From a virus, in the IMG/VR virus record IMGVR_UViG_3300049846_000217, positions 1 to 28,687 of that record: a DNA stretch of 28,687 nucleotides. One strand, written 5' to 3'. This document shows positions 6,149 to 14,830 of this stretch, in pieces. Made by a program: the position numbers and the translations under genes. How positions within the stretch are numbered: position 1 is the first letter of the stretch; the number at the start of each line of letters is the position of its first letter. Under the pieces are notes generated by a model that worked only from the letters and a program-made list of their open reading frames with translations, did no database searches and was not told the origin of the DNA.

Positions 6149-6323
6149 TTGGGGTCTGTGCCTTAGCTAGGGCAGAACGATTGGCGTAGATACCGAAGGC
6201 CGCTAAACCTGCGTATACATACTCGGGAATGCTAATTCCATAAGCTTCTAAGCCGGCACAAACACCTATCGCGATAGCGGTGATGTACTGCTTCTTGCCT
6301 TCGAAAAATTCAACAAACTTCAT
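6141..6323 (-). CDS. Holin-like two-helix membrane protein
   Basis: A 60-residue protein with two hydrophobic segments, about residues 13-29 (YITAIAIGVCAGLEAYG) and 35-48 (YVYAGLAAFGIYAN), joined by a short turn (ISIPE), with a charged start (MKFVEFFEGKK). This is the shape of a class II holin, which opens the inner membrane so endolysin can reach the cell wall. The ATG at 6323 overlaps the endolysin stop as ATGA and is preceded by GGAGG, so upstream in-frame starts (to 6458) are rejected. It lies between endolysin and spanins, as in many lysis cassettes. The other membrane protein of the cassette could instead be the holin, with this one as antiholin or partner. Confidence 0.75.
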   Translation of the reverse strand: MKFVEFFEGKKQYITAIAIGVCAGLEAYGISIPEYVYAGLAAFGIYANRSALAKAQTPSA

Positions 6324-6736
6324 AGTTTTCCTCCATTTTGGAAATAAGACAACGGCTTTCCACCGGTCATCTGGAAGTGAGGCATCTCCTTGAATGTCTT
6401 CCATTCGTATGCCCATTCGAAACCCCTCTTTTTGAATGCTTCCGCAATCTTCCGCCAAGTAGAGAGTTGACTTCCGGCGAAATCGATTTTACCGTTTACA
6501 ATCGGGTAGATATCTAAGGCTACTCCGTATTCGTGGAAAGACTGTCCGGCTTTGGCATTAGTTACCTTAGGTCCCGGCTTAGTCCTTCCTTGGGCGTATA
6601 GCGCGGCCTGTTCAGCGCGGGTTCTAGTCGTACAAGTGACGACATATTTTACGCCTTGTGCTTTCAGTTCGGCTAGTGCCGATTTAGCGGCCGCGGCAAC
6701 CTTAGGCTGTAGCGCGTCTAAGTTCCTATTAGCCAT
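6320..6736 (-). CDS. M15-family peptidoglycan endopeptidase (endolysin)
   Basis: A 138-residue single-domain enzyme of the peptidase M15 (VanY/T5 endolysin) type that cuts peptide cross-bridges of the cell wall. The zinc site is visible: SFHEYGVALDIYP gives H68 and D75, and EMPHFQMTG gives H120 with E117 as the probable catalytic acid. TRTRAEQAALYAQGRT (37-52) is the usual substrate-side motif. There is no signal peptide, so release depends on a holin. The ATG at 6736 overlaps the end of the preceding membrane-protein gene by 8 bases; GGGGA lies about 11 bases upstream. Length matches T5 endolysin (137 residues). Confidence 0.92.
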   Translation of the reverse strand: MANRNLDALQPKVAAAAKSALAELKAQGVKYVVTCTTRTRAEQAALYAQGRTKPGPKVTNAKAGQSFHEYGVALDIYPIVNGKIDFAGSQLSTWRKIAEAFKKRGFEWAYEWKTFKEMPHFQMTGGKPLSYFQNGGKL

Positions 6737-6959
6737 GAGTGAAGTATCCCCATACTGTTGAGACGAGACCGATAATACTGGTTCCGAATAGGGCGGAGGC
6801 GAGCCAGAAGGCCCCTTGACCCTTATGACGCAGAGCCAGAAGATTATCTAACTTCTCATTCATTTCCTTAGTTATTGCTTTGTGGTCAGACTGGAATTCG
6901 AACACTTGTTCCATCTGAGTCTCCAACCTTGTCAACCTTTCCGCATCAGTTTCACTCAT
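6729..6959 (-). CDS. Coiled-coil protein with C-terminal membrane segment (holin candidate)
   Basis: A 76-residue protein with a heptad-like helical N-terminus (about 5-44: LTRLETQMEQVFEFQSD, then MNEKLDNLLAL) and one hydrophobic segment near the C-terminus (about 50-72: AFWLASALFGTSIIGLVSTVWGYF). This layout is common in phage proteins placed directly before endolysins and is often annotated as holin or holin-associated. GAAGGAG lies 6 bases before the ATG, which overlaps the stop of the polyvalent gene. It could be a class III-type holin, an antiholin or a membrane anchor. With the other two-helix membrane protein downstream, the cassette has two candidates for the timing role. Confidence 0.7.
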   Translation of the reverse strand: MSETDAERLTRLETQMEQVFEFQSDHKAITKEMNEKLDNLLALRHKGQGAFWLASALFGTSIIGLVSTVWGYFTHG

Positions 6960-9900
6960 CGTTATCTCCTTCTTTCTCTGAATCTAAACCGTCGAAAAGG
7001 TCTTCTCGGGCAAATTTACGTTGGGCGGTAGTGATCTTCTTCACTAGTTTTATCCTCTCCTCGTCGGTCATTTCTTTCCATTCCGGGGAGTTGATATTCT
7101 CTTTCAGGGATTCATAGATGTACGTCCCTGCTAACTTCTGGTACTCCTGAATTATAGAAGCATCGAGCTTCTTAACCTTCAAGGAGGCTTCTAAGCTTTT
7201 CCGCCCAGAAGGGGTGACGAGGGGTTTGTCGTCGTTGACCTTACTTAGTCGCTTAATCTCGTTGACGATCGGGTCCTTACTCTCCGTCTTGCTCATGAAG
7301 ACTGCGAAGATATTCCTATTCGAGTCGATCTCCCTGCCGTAGACGTCGTGTCTAATCGGGAGTTCATCCCTAAGCCCCGGGGTCGAGGTCTTCAGACCGC
7401 CCTTAAGCTTACCACCGATAGTGCCGTCACCGGTGGCGTCTCTGACTTTCCCGTCGGCAATCTCGGCCGACTGACGAACGCCGGCAGGAATGAACGACTT
7501 CTCCATATTCGTGAGGTAGTTCTCTCTAGCGTTCTCAGCAAGGCCCCCCTTACCAACCATGGCGAAGACGGAAGCAATCTGTTCCGCGAAAGTGTTATCC
7601 ACGAAGGCGTTAGCGCCGGCAGCCATGAGCTCGAAGACCTTAGTCACCTCGTCAGCGTCCTTGAAGTCCTTATCCTGCATCGTCTCACCGAAGTGGGTGG
7701 AGTACCAAGTATCCCCGAACTTAATAGAGTTCGGTTGCCAACCTTCGGCTTCCATTTGAGCCTTCTTGTCGTAATTAGTAGGGCCGTTGCCGGAGAGTTC
7801 TCCGTCTTGGAACTTCATTGTCATGAACCCGATTACGGCAGCGCCGAGAGCCATTCTAGCGAGGACGAGGTCACGTCTGGCACCACCAGCAGCCCAGTCT
7901 TCACGGTTCACTCTATCTAGGAAGCCGACAATTGGAGTCCTTCTCATCGCCATCCAGAATAACCTATCTGTAACACGAGAGAACGGAGTAATCATATGGA
8001 AGGCGAAACGTAAAGCCCTAGCCCCGTAGTTCTTCCGATTCTTCGGGCGGCTCTTGATGTTCTCAAGAACCTTGCCCATAATCGAAGGCTCGTCCACTAG
8101 CTGAGTCAACGCAGCGTGGGCGTCAGCCATCGCCTTCATACCGTCGGTAGGATTCTTCTGCAAGTCGGCAACCCGATCGAGGTAGTCCTGACCCTTCAGG
8201 TTCTCGGAGATGGCGATACGATGTGCCAGCCCGTTATACGACGACTGTTCGAGGAGCGAACGGAAGAAGGAGTCGGACATCGACAGCAGTCTGGTAGGCA
8301 CTTCGAGGGCCTGTCCGGGAGCCCCGAACTTCTTAGTGAAGAGATTTTGGCCGACTTCCACCTTACTGACGGAGTGGGTAGGCTTACCCTCCTTGTACGA
8401 CTTCATTGCCTCCGTGTACGTCCCCCACTCAGTCAAAGCTTGAAAGATGCCCATTTGTCTGGAAAGGACTTCTCTGGCAGAGACACGATCAGGGGTAGAG
8501 GCGAATCTCTTTCTCTGACCGATAACCGAGGCCAACCCGTGTTCAATCAAGTCAGTGTACGTCAATCCGGCGTTACCTAGGGCGTTCTTAACATGGGTCC
8601 CGAGCCCGTACAGCATCATGTTGTACCGGAAGGAGAGGATGTAGTCCTCTGGGAGAGGATTAAACGCGTCGTCTACGATCTTGTTAACCGCGGCAGGGTT
8701 GTCGGCGTGTAGTGCGATAGTTTTAGCTAGCGCCTCCAGTCCGCCCTTACTCTCTAGGATTTCAACCCCAGTCTTCTTAGCGACGTAACGGAGGGCGTCG
8801 AGATCGCCTCTGTTACTTTCCGCCGTAATCTTCAAAGCATTAAGAACCCTACCTGCTTCAGAGATAGCTCTCGACACCGAGTCTTGGATAAGTCGGTGAG
8901 TCGCCATCCTCTGAGCGAAGACGCGGAGATTGATATCGCTGTTATCACCTTCATCAATCGCGCGGACGATCTTCATCACCCGCTCACCTGACTGGACAAG
9001 GACACGACGCATCGCGAGGAGACGGGCCCCTCCGTTATCAGATGCCCAGTCCCGGACGTCCTTGAACGACATCCCGTTAGCGTCAGCGAAGGCCTTCACC
9101 TCGTCGTGAGACACTCTAGTCTTCGGAATTTCCTTCTCTACGGCTTTCATCACCGCGGCAATGTCTTCCGACGACTTCAGGTTGTCGAGGTTGATGTTGT
9201 TGACGAACTTGTTTACAGACTTCTCTTTCCCCTTCTCAGAAGTCGGGGAAGGCTTCTTTCTGACATACTTGTTGACAATCTTAGGATGGTTGTCGTCGAA
9301 TACGACATAGTTATGAGATCCCTCCCCATAATCGCGAGAGAAACCGTCTAAGAATTTAATCCCATCAAAACCCGCGTCCTTCAACGCCTTGCTGGCCTGA
9401 GCATCCCCGCCGAGTTTTGCAGACAGCTTCTTATAAAGGATGTCTCCGCTAGGCGAGGCGTTGTCAATCTCGTGTTGGAGGAACATCACCGCCGTCTCGG
9501 CGTCACGGAGTTTAGCTAATTCCTTAGCGTACTCAGGGGTAAGTCCTGCCCCGAAAGACTTCTGCCCCTCTGTTGCATCTTCTGAGAATTGTAGGCCTTT
9601 CTCTTTCAACTCTTGGAGAGCATCCTCGGCGTCGAGCATCTTCTGTTGAGCGGTGTAATACTCCCCGTACAGCTGTCGGAGCTCTGCTTGAGTACCGTAT
9701 TCGATACCAAGGTCTTTCAGTTTCGCTTTCTGGGCGTCAGTAGGCTGGAAATCCCAAGCAAGCCAATGCATATCATCAGGGAGGTCTACTTCATAAAGCC
9801 TTCCTTGATTGTTGCCGGCCCCTAAGTCCTTGAGAAAAGTTTTTGCTTCTTCTATAAGTTCAGAGTATTCTGGTTTATTGCCGGCAAGATTTTTTCTGCC

Positions 9901-12318
9901 TTCCGCGGCTTCCTCTAATCGAAAGCCATTCTTCATATCAAGATAAAGACTGTGGATTGCTCCTTGTAATTTCGAGTCTAATCCTTCTACTCTTCTAATT
10001 AATCCGTCTGTAGAAAGATTTACCCTATTACCGGGGTAATCGCTGTCTGGAATAGTAACCGTATAGGCATCCGAAAGCTTGCGGCGGTATTGGTCCGCAA
10101 TATCTCGGGTCTCAGTGAAGTACAGCCCATGACCAAAAACTTGAGCCCCTTCTCCCGTCCCTAAGTACTTAAGATCAAACTTATCGAAATCAGCCGCCGA
10201 ACCGTGGTAGACTCGAATGTACTTATTGCCAGAAGCGCCCGGATTAGTAATCCCACCGCCGTTAGTCACACGGGAATGCGCCATCGCAAGGATGGTTCGG
10301 ATTTCTCTATCACTGTAAGACAGCTTGATCCCTACTCGACGGGCGTAGTCCTTCAGGATGTTCTTCACCTTGTCGAACAAGGAAGCATCAATCTTTCCGA
10401 GCTCGGAGGCTTCAGCAAGGACTTCCTCAGTCGCTCTAGCAGTCGGGGAGTCGGCGCTATCAGGTACCCTACCACCCTCAGCAAACCAAGCATCAACCTT
10501 CTCACGGAGGCCGTCGTTAGTTCTGTACGCATCCTCAAGCACACGATCGAGGCGAGCCCCGAACTGGCGGGAGAGGCCGACGTGGCCTAACGCCTCGTGG
10601 AAGGCGATGGCAGGAATATCCTCAGGGCCGTCGAGGTGGTCGGCAATGATGTGGACCTTGCCGTCTTTGTCAGTCCAAGCTTTTACGTCTTCAGGTCTAC
10701 CCTCGGTATCCTGAACGATCTGAATCTTTTCCTTGTCCGGAAGATCAGCGAACTTACCATAAGTCGTAAACTCAGGAGCAGCCTTCCATTCCCCAGTCAC
10801 CGTTGCGACCGCGGCGTCGACATTCTCCTTAGCCTTCCACGAAGTATTCCTAGGAACCTCGACGGGGTTAGGAACGGCAGAGACAGGCGCGGTAGCAGCA
10901 GCGGCCGTAGTTGATTTCAACTGAGCCTTCCGCGAGATCGGCTTACTCGGATCGTAGACACGAACTAAGCCTTCAGGAGACGGGACATCCACGTAAGGAG
11001 TTCCATCCGCCTCGACTTCAACTTTCTTACCGAGGCTGCTAGCCAGCTTACCGAGACCTTCGAAGACGCCTTGGAAGGCGGCACCAGCAGCAAAGTTAAC
11101 TGCCGTCTGGGTAGGGTTGTACTCCTTCTGAAGCCCTTGATCCATCTCCATCAACTGAGTCGGAACATCCGTGGCGGCGTTCACGAGGCCCTGTCCAAGG
11201 ATTCTACCAGCAGCGGACTGGCCGGGAGCGATCAGGTACGTCGGATTGATGTCCCCGACAATCTCGCCCACGAAGCCGGCAGCGGCATCTAGAATCGGGT
11301 TCTCAGTTCTTTCTCCCTGATCGCCCCAGAAACGCTCTTCGGCCCCACGACGATTCTCTACGTCACGCATGTACGCGGCGAAGTCATCCTCGGTCATCAA
11401 GCCCTTAGCAAGTTGCCTCCCGAGAGCGGCGTTGACACCCCTCCCGGTATCCCCATACATCTCTTCGGCCTTCTTGACACCTACCTCAACCGGCGACAGG
11501 GGTGGAGGGGCCTTCACTACAGTGTCCCCCGGCTTAGCCGTCGACTCCGACATGTTCGTACCGGAAGAGAAAAAGTCAACAGGAGCCTTTCCACCGTTCT
11601 GGTAATATTGAACGGCATAACGGAGGTCGTCATCCGTCATATTCGGGAAGAGACGGCCGTAGTCCCTCTTAATCCCGTCGATGATTTTCTGACCAGACTT
11701 CTTTCCTCTGGCAGCGAACAATCTATTCTGGATGTCTCTGACAGCGAATTCTTGATCGTCATTCAGGACGTAATCCGTCTCGTAGTTAACATTCCCGATC
11801 TCCGCCTCAGACAACTGGGCCTTAGGCGCGACTTCCTGATTAAACGTTGTAGGTTTCCACGGCTCCTTCTTCTCGGCTTGAGGAGCAGCTTGAGGAGTCT
11901 GTTGTAAGGCTGCTTGAGCCTCTTCCAACGTATCGAACTCTTGGAAGTTCTTCTCCCTTTTATCCCCTATTACTACATGCCAGTGAGGGCCGGTGGAGTC
12001 AGGCGAAGGATTGATATACTCGTTGCGATATTCTAGGATGTCGTAACCAGCCTTGTTGATTCCGTCAAGATAGTCGTTGAACGTCATTCCCGGGATAGCC
12101 CGGACGTCCACGGCTTTATCCCCTCGCGCGTGGAAAGAATTAGGATTCTTTTTCGATAAAGGATGGTTAGGACCTCTATAGCTAGAAGTCACAGAAACCC
12201 CCGGGTAGATGGTCTCAACGACACTTCTCCCGTAAGGCTTCTTACTTGCCGGCTGACTTGCTGCCAGAGCGGCCCGCGCCTCCTCTAGAGAATCAAACTC
12301 TAAGAAATCGTTCGGCAT
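6952..12318 (-). CDS. Giant polyvalent (ejected) protein: M15-like, zincin-like, ADP-ribosyltransferase-like and LPD38-like segments
   Basis: A 1788-residue protein, probably packaged in the virion and injected with the DNA. It has the layout of phage polyvalent proteins. Residues 40-118 look like an M15-type peptidase (H63, D71, and HWHV at 112-115). Residues 571-585 contain HEALGH (574-579), an H-E-x-x-G-H zincin-like site one residue longer than HExxH. About 700-1010 resemble the ART-PolyVal ADP-ribosyltransferase: VYHGSAADFDKFD, GTGEGAQVFGHGLYF, then KDAGFDGIKFLD and NYVVFDD. About 1225-1690 resemble the LPD38 domain, including DGELSGNGP and a hydrophobic stretch at 1484-1500. Two copies of FxEFDxLEEAxAAL occur at 5-18 and 125-138. 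The ATG overlaps the preceding stop as TAATG. Domain names are from memory of the families and need profile searches. Confidence 0.8.
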   Translation of the reverse strand: MPNDFLEFDSLEEARAALAASQPASKKPYGRSVVETIYPGVSVTSSYRGPNHPLSKKNPNSFHARGDKAVDVRAIPGMTFNDYLDGINKAGYDILEYRNEYINPSPDSTGPHWHVVIGDKREKNFQEFDTLEEAQAALQQTPQAAPQAEKKEPWKPTTFNQEVAPKAQLSEAEIGNVNYETDYVLNDDQEFAVRDIQNRLFAARGKKSGQKIIDGIKRDYGRLFPNMTDDDLRYAVQYYQNGGKAPVDFFSSGTNMSESTAKPGDTVVKAPPPLSPVEVGVKKAEEMYGDTGRGVNAALGRQLAKGLMTEDDFAAYMRDVENRRGAEERFWGDQGERTENPILDAAAGFVGEIVGDINPTYLIAPGQSAAGRILGQGLVNAATDVPTQLMEMDQGLQKEYNPTQTAVNFAAGAAFQGVFEGLGKLASSLGKKVEVEADGTPYVDVPSPEGLVRVYDPSKPISRKAQLKSTTAAAATAPVSAVPNPVEVPRNTSWKAKENVDAAVATVTGEWKAAPEFTTYGKFADLPDKEKIQIVQDTEGRPEDVKAWTDKDGKVHIIADHLDGPEDIPAIAFHEALGHVGLSRQFGARLDRVLEDAYRTNDGLREKVDAWFAEGGRVPDSADSPTARATEEVLAEASELGKIDASLFDKVKNILKDYARRVGIKLSYSDREIRTILAMAHSRVTNGGGITNPGASGNKYIRVYHGSAADFDKFDLKYLGTGEGAQVFGHGLYFTETRDIADQYRRKLSDAYTVTIPDSDYPGNRVNLSTDGLIRRVEGLDSKLQGAIHSLYLDMKNGFRLEEAAEGRKNLAGNKPEYSELIEEAKTFLKDLGAGNNQGRLYEVDLPDDMHWLAWDFQPTDAQKAKLKDLGIEYGTQAELRQLYGEYYTAQQKMLDAEDALQELKEKGLQFSEDATEGQKSFGAGLTPEYAKELAKLRDAETAVMFLQHEIDNASPSGDILYKKLSAKLGGDAQASKALKDAGFDGIKFLDGFSRDYGEGSHNYVVFDDNHPKIVNKYVRKKPSPTSEKGKEKSVNKFVNNINLDNLKSSEDIAAVMKAVEKEIPKTRVSHDEVKAFADANGMSFKDVRDWASDNGGARLLAMRRVLVQSGERVMKIVRAIDEGDNSDINLRVFAQRMATHRLIQDSVSRAISEAGRVLNALKITAESNRGDLDALRYVAKKTGVEILESKGGLEALAKTIALHADNPAAVNKIVDDAFNPLPEDYILSFRYNMMLYGLGTHVKNALGNAGLTYTDLIEHGLASVIGQRKRFASTPDRVSAREVLSRQMGIFQALTEWGTYTEAMKSYKEGKPTHSVSKVEVGQNLFTKKFGAPGQALEVPTRLLSMSDSFFRSLLEQSSYNGLAHRIAISENLKGQDYLDRVADLQKNPTDGMKAMADAHAALTQLVDEPSIMGKVLENIKSRPKNRKNYGARALRFAFHMITPFSRVTDRLFWMAMRRTPIVGFLDRVNREDWAAGGARRDLVLARMALGAAVIGFMTMKFQDGELSGNGPTNYDKKAQMEAEGWQPNSIKFGDTWYSTHFGETMQDKDFKDADEVTKVFELMAAGANAFVDNTFAEQIASVFAMVGKGGLAENARENYLTNMEKSFIPAGVRQSAEIADGKVRDATGDGTIGGKLKGGLKTSTPGLRDELPIRHDVYGREIDSNRNIFAVFMSKTESKDPIVNEIKRLSKVNDDKPLVTPSGRKSLEASLKVKKLDASIIQEYQKLAGTYIYESLKENINSPEWKEMTDEERIKLVKKITTAQRKFAREDLFDGLDSEKEGDNDE

Positions 12319-13262
12319 TATTTATAGCTTCCGTCAGCCTGTCTAACCTGAATTTTAGCTCCGGGAATAGGCTTCCCGTCTGGTCCGAGAGGAACCCTAA
12401 AGGGCTTAGTAGTAGTGCCGACAGTAGCGGGCCTAGCGATGCCTTTCTTATTGCGAGAGGTTTCTGCGTAGACGCGGGCTCGATCCCTACTAATTTCAGT
12501 ATTCTTACGTTGGATGTCTTCAGTTTCTCGGTTATGGCGAGCAATCTCACCAGAGCGGCCTTCCTGAATATCCAGTCCTCTGTCGAATTGCGAAAGACGA
12601 TCATTCCTGTAATTGATATTTTCCTGATCCTTCACAGGCATTGAGCTAATTGCCCAATCACGAACACTTCTTTCATCCCAATTTTCAGGCAGAGTATCGG
12701 CGATTGTGCTATTGTATGCTTTCGCTAAGGCTTTTGCTCTGTCGCGTATCAACGTATAGTTATCGGCGTTGGCTCTGTTAAGGAGCCCTCCAATAGTTTC
12801 ATTCAACTTCATATCCCTGTCAAAGACGTTATCTCTTTCAGTGATATCGTGGCCTCTCTTAGCTTCTGCGGCAGTTGCCGACTTTGCTTGAGAGTCGAGG
12901 TAATCGTTGTAATACTTTTGAGCAAGTTCCGGCTGCTTCTGAGCAAGCCTCTCAATAGCAGCAAGAGGATCCTCAGTAAAACCCTGCATCGCTTCTGCGA
13001 CAGCTCGCCTATCCATTTCCTGTTTGTGGTACATGGGAAGGCCGTTGGCTAGGAGTAACGCGTCGCCAATCTTCCCAAGAATTTCGCTTACAGACCCTCC
13101 TTCCCCGAAGAGCTTCCTCTTTCCTTCGGAAGGGAACCCTCTCCCGAGCATCGACCCTATGCCGTCCTGTACGGGTAAACTAGCCGGAGGAATTTGAAAA
13201 GGAAATCTACTCATATACGGAGGAAGACCCCCGATACCGCCACCCATTGGCATAATCGTCAT
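12318..13262 (-). CDS. Putative internal virion / DNA-ejection protein
   Basis: A 314-residue protein of unknown family. The start is hydrophobic and Gly/Pro-rich (MTIMPMGGGIGGLPPYMSRF), a possible membrane-active part. The rest is hydrophilic and helical, rich in Arg, Asp and Asn (about 95-275), and ends in a small basic domain (RPATVGTTTKPFRVPLGPDG). The ATG at 13262 is chosen because AAGGAG precedes it by 8 bases; upstream in-frame starts would run into the previous gene. It stands between the 178-residue protein and the giant ejected protein, the place of P22 gp20/gp16 ejection proteins, and that position is the main reason for the call. A scaffold for the giant protein is equally possible. 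Confidence 0.6.
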   Translation of the reverse strand: MTIMPMGGGIGGLPPYMSRFPFQIPPASLPVQDGIGSMLGRGFPSEGKRKLFGEGGSVSEILGKIGDALLLANGLPMYHKQEMDRRAVAEAMQGFTEDPLAAIERLAQKQPELAQKYYNDYLDSQAKSATAAEAKRGHDITERDNVFDRDMKLNETIGGLLNRANADNYTLIRDRAKALAKAYNSTIADTLPENWDERSVRDWAISSMPVKDQENINYRNDRLSQFDRGLDIQEGRSGEIARHNRETEDIQRKNTEISRDRARVYAETSRNKKGIARPATVGTTTKPFRVPLGPDGKPIPGAKIQVRQADGSYK

Positions 13263-13311
13263 TACAAGATCTCCTTCAATTTGCCGTAGTCGACAGACAT
13301 CAGCCCGTTCT

Positions 13312-13848
13312 TCATGATGAAGCGATTGCAAGGGCAGAGCCGATAAGGCTTCCAAGACCATTTTTCTGACTGGACGTTCCAGTGGAGTAGCTGTTAGCCG
13401 TCCCAGTAGACTGTCCTCCAGACATGTTGCCGGCGCCCGCAAGAAGCTGCCCGGCATTCAGGCCAAGACCGGAGTACTGCATCAACTGCTGGATGTAATC
13501 ATTGAAAAACTTATGTGAATAGTCTTCCCCGAAAGCCATCATAGCCTTTCTGGTAGCGCCGCTGTCAAGCAGGCGTCTCGCGGCGGCATTAGCGAAAAGG
13601 CCGGCACCCCCCCTCTCGGCGCCCCAATCAAACCCGGCGTTCTGTTTCCAAGCGTTATATCCGCCGTTACCATTCAATCCTAAGAGCCTCCCGAAAACAG
13701 AACTGCCCTCGGCCGCGTTCCCCATCAACGGAGAGACGCCATTAGCAATGTCGTTGTACGCCCTATTGAAAGACCAGTTTGTCGACTGATTCTGTGCAGA
13801 CGAAGTACTGGTTTGTTTGCTCTTAGAGCCGCCGGTTAAGAAACTCAT
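13312..13848 (-). CDS. Gly/Ser-rich putative ejection or tail-associated protein
   Basis: A 178-residue protein of low complexity. It starts with MSFLTGGSKSKQTSTSSAQNQ, has a Gly/Asn-rich middle (LLGLNGNGGYNAWKQ) and a helical segment (RRLLDSGATRKAMMAFGEDYSHKFFNDYIQQLMQYSGLGL, read as two adjacent parts), then ends with Ser/Gly repeats and a hydrophobic GLGSLIGSALAIASS. Similar small proteins often precede the large ejection proteins of podoviruses. A P22 gp7-like role is inferred from position. The ATG at 13848 overlaps the preceding stop as ATGA, with AAGGA upstream. No catalytic motif is visible. Confidence 0.6.
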   Translation of the reverse strand: MSFLTGGSKSKQTSTSSAQNQSTNWSFNRAYNDIANGVSPLMGNAAEGSSVFGRLLGLNGNGGYNAWKQNAGFDWGAERGGAGLFANAAARRLLDSGATRKAMMAFGEDYSHKFFNDYIQQLMQYSGLGLNAGQLLAGAGNMSGGQSTGTANSYSTGTSSQKNGLGSLIGSALAIASS

Positions 13849-14252
13849 TCTTTATTTTCCTTCAATGAGACGAAGAATTCACATCTTCCGTTATTTGTAT
13901 CTATGGGCCCGAGAGAAGTAAAACCCATCCTCCTCGCCATCCACTTTGCTTCCGGTTTGACGTCCGGGGTCAGTCCGATAAGTACTTTCGGGGACACCAC
14001 GATATCAAACGTATCAAGCCCTTCTCTACAGAAGTTCACGGCTTCTTTACCCCTCGACGTAAGAAACTGATGGACTTCGTAAACTCCTTCCGAGAGGAAG
14101 TGAAACATCCCGTAATTCCCTTCCCCATCAGTAAGTAGGATGTTATCGGGGTTAGAGACCCATTCTTCTGCATCGAACCGAGGAAGCACGAGATCAGGGT
14201 AGTTGCGGAGTACCTCGGAAAACTTCTCGACGTTAAAACTTCTATAGATCAA
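13845..14252 (-). CDS. GNAT-fold-like phage protein
   Basis: A 135-residue protein resembling small acetyltransferase-fold proteins found in phage structural modules. The best sign is the C-terminal half: LIGLTPDVKPEAKWMARRMGFTSLG, the helix-strand pattern in which GNAT proteins read N-x-x-A-x-x-x-x-x-x-x-G-F, followed by a final strand (GRCEFFVSL). A clear acetyl-CoA binding Q/RxxGxG/A loop is not visible, so catalytic activity is doubtful. T7 internal virion protein A and P22 gp14 are functional analogues by position only. The start is TTG at 14252, overlapping the preceding TGA, with GGAG 7 bases upstream. Confidence 0.6.
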   Translation of the reverse strand: MIYRSFNVEKFSEVLRNYPDLVLPRFDAEEWVSNPDNILLTDGEGNYGMFHFLSEGVYEVHQFLTSRGKEAVNFCREGLDTFDIVVSPKVLIGLTPDVKPEAKWMARRMGFTSLGPIDTNNGRCEFFVSLKENKE

Positions 14253-14830
14253 AGAATGTCTCCGACGCCCGGAGGATGAACGTAAAGACCGGAGGTGTTG
14301 CCAGCAGCAGCAGCAGGAGTCGTAACGGACCCTACAAGGTGCCTGTCACCTAACTGAGCGGCTGTCGCTATACTCGTAGTGGCGACATAAGTCACGGTTC
14401 CCCCGGCTCTTGATGCTTGGTCGTAGTAGATGTAGTACAGCGTGGAATAGCTCAAGCCGGTGACATCCGCCCCGGTAACAGAGACAGATGTTCCGTCTGC
14501 GTAGTTCCTAGTGTGGGTGGATACGGTTACTTTGGCGTTACTTCCCGTATCGACACCAGTTAAAGTAACGCCGGTGACATAGCTATTAATCAAGGCTTGA
14601 TCCGAAGTAACGGCGTCTGCTGCGTTCTGGGCGTTAGCCGCAGCGGTGTTAGCAGCGTCGGCAGCAGCTTGAGCAGCAGCAGCGGCATCAATCGCGTCCT
14701 GTAGGCTGTTTAACGCCTGCTCAATGCCCTTAGCGAAATCCTGCCACCATCGGTGATAAGTATACGTAGGGGTTTGGTCATTTTGAACCATTTTAATCAA
14801 TCGGTCGAGTTTAGGAAGAATAAACGCCAT
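14249..14830 (-). CDS. Virion fibre-like protein with Ala-rich coiled coil
   Basis: A 193-residue protein with an N-terminal positively charged part (PKLDRLIKMVQ), an Ala-rich helix from about 44 to 74 (DAIDAAAAAQAAADAAN and following) that probably trimerizes, and a Thr/Ser/Gly-rich beta domain (90-180) with VSVTGADVTGLSYSTLYYIYYDQ. This N-coil-beta layout is common to short tail fibres and head-tail accessory proteins. The ATG overlaps the gp10-like gene stop as TAATG. The repeated GCAGC-type codons in the coil (14635-14690) make a low-complexity DNA tract that can slip in sequencing or replication. Exact place in the virion is unknown. Confidence 0.65.
   Translation of the reverse strand: MAFILPKLDRLIKMVQNDQTPTYTYHRWWQDFAKGIEQALNSLQDAIDAAAAAQAAADAANTAAANAQNAADAVTSDQALINSYVTGVTLTGVDTGSNAKVTVSTHTRNYADGTSVSVTGADVTGLSYSTLYYIYYDQASRAGGTVTYVATTSIATAAQLGDRHLVGSVTTPAAAAGNTSGLYVHPPGVGDIL

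Noticed and set aside
8000-12000. Many long plus-strand frames opposite the giant gene
   Set aside because: They are shadows produced by the composition of the opposite strand and lack start signals and recognisable motifs.
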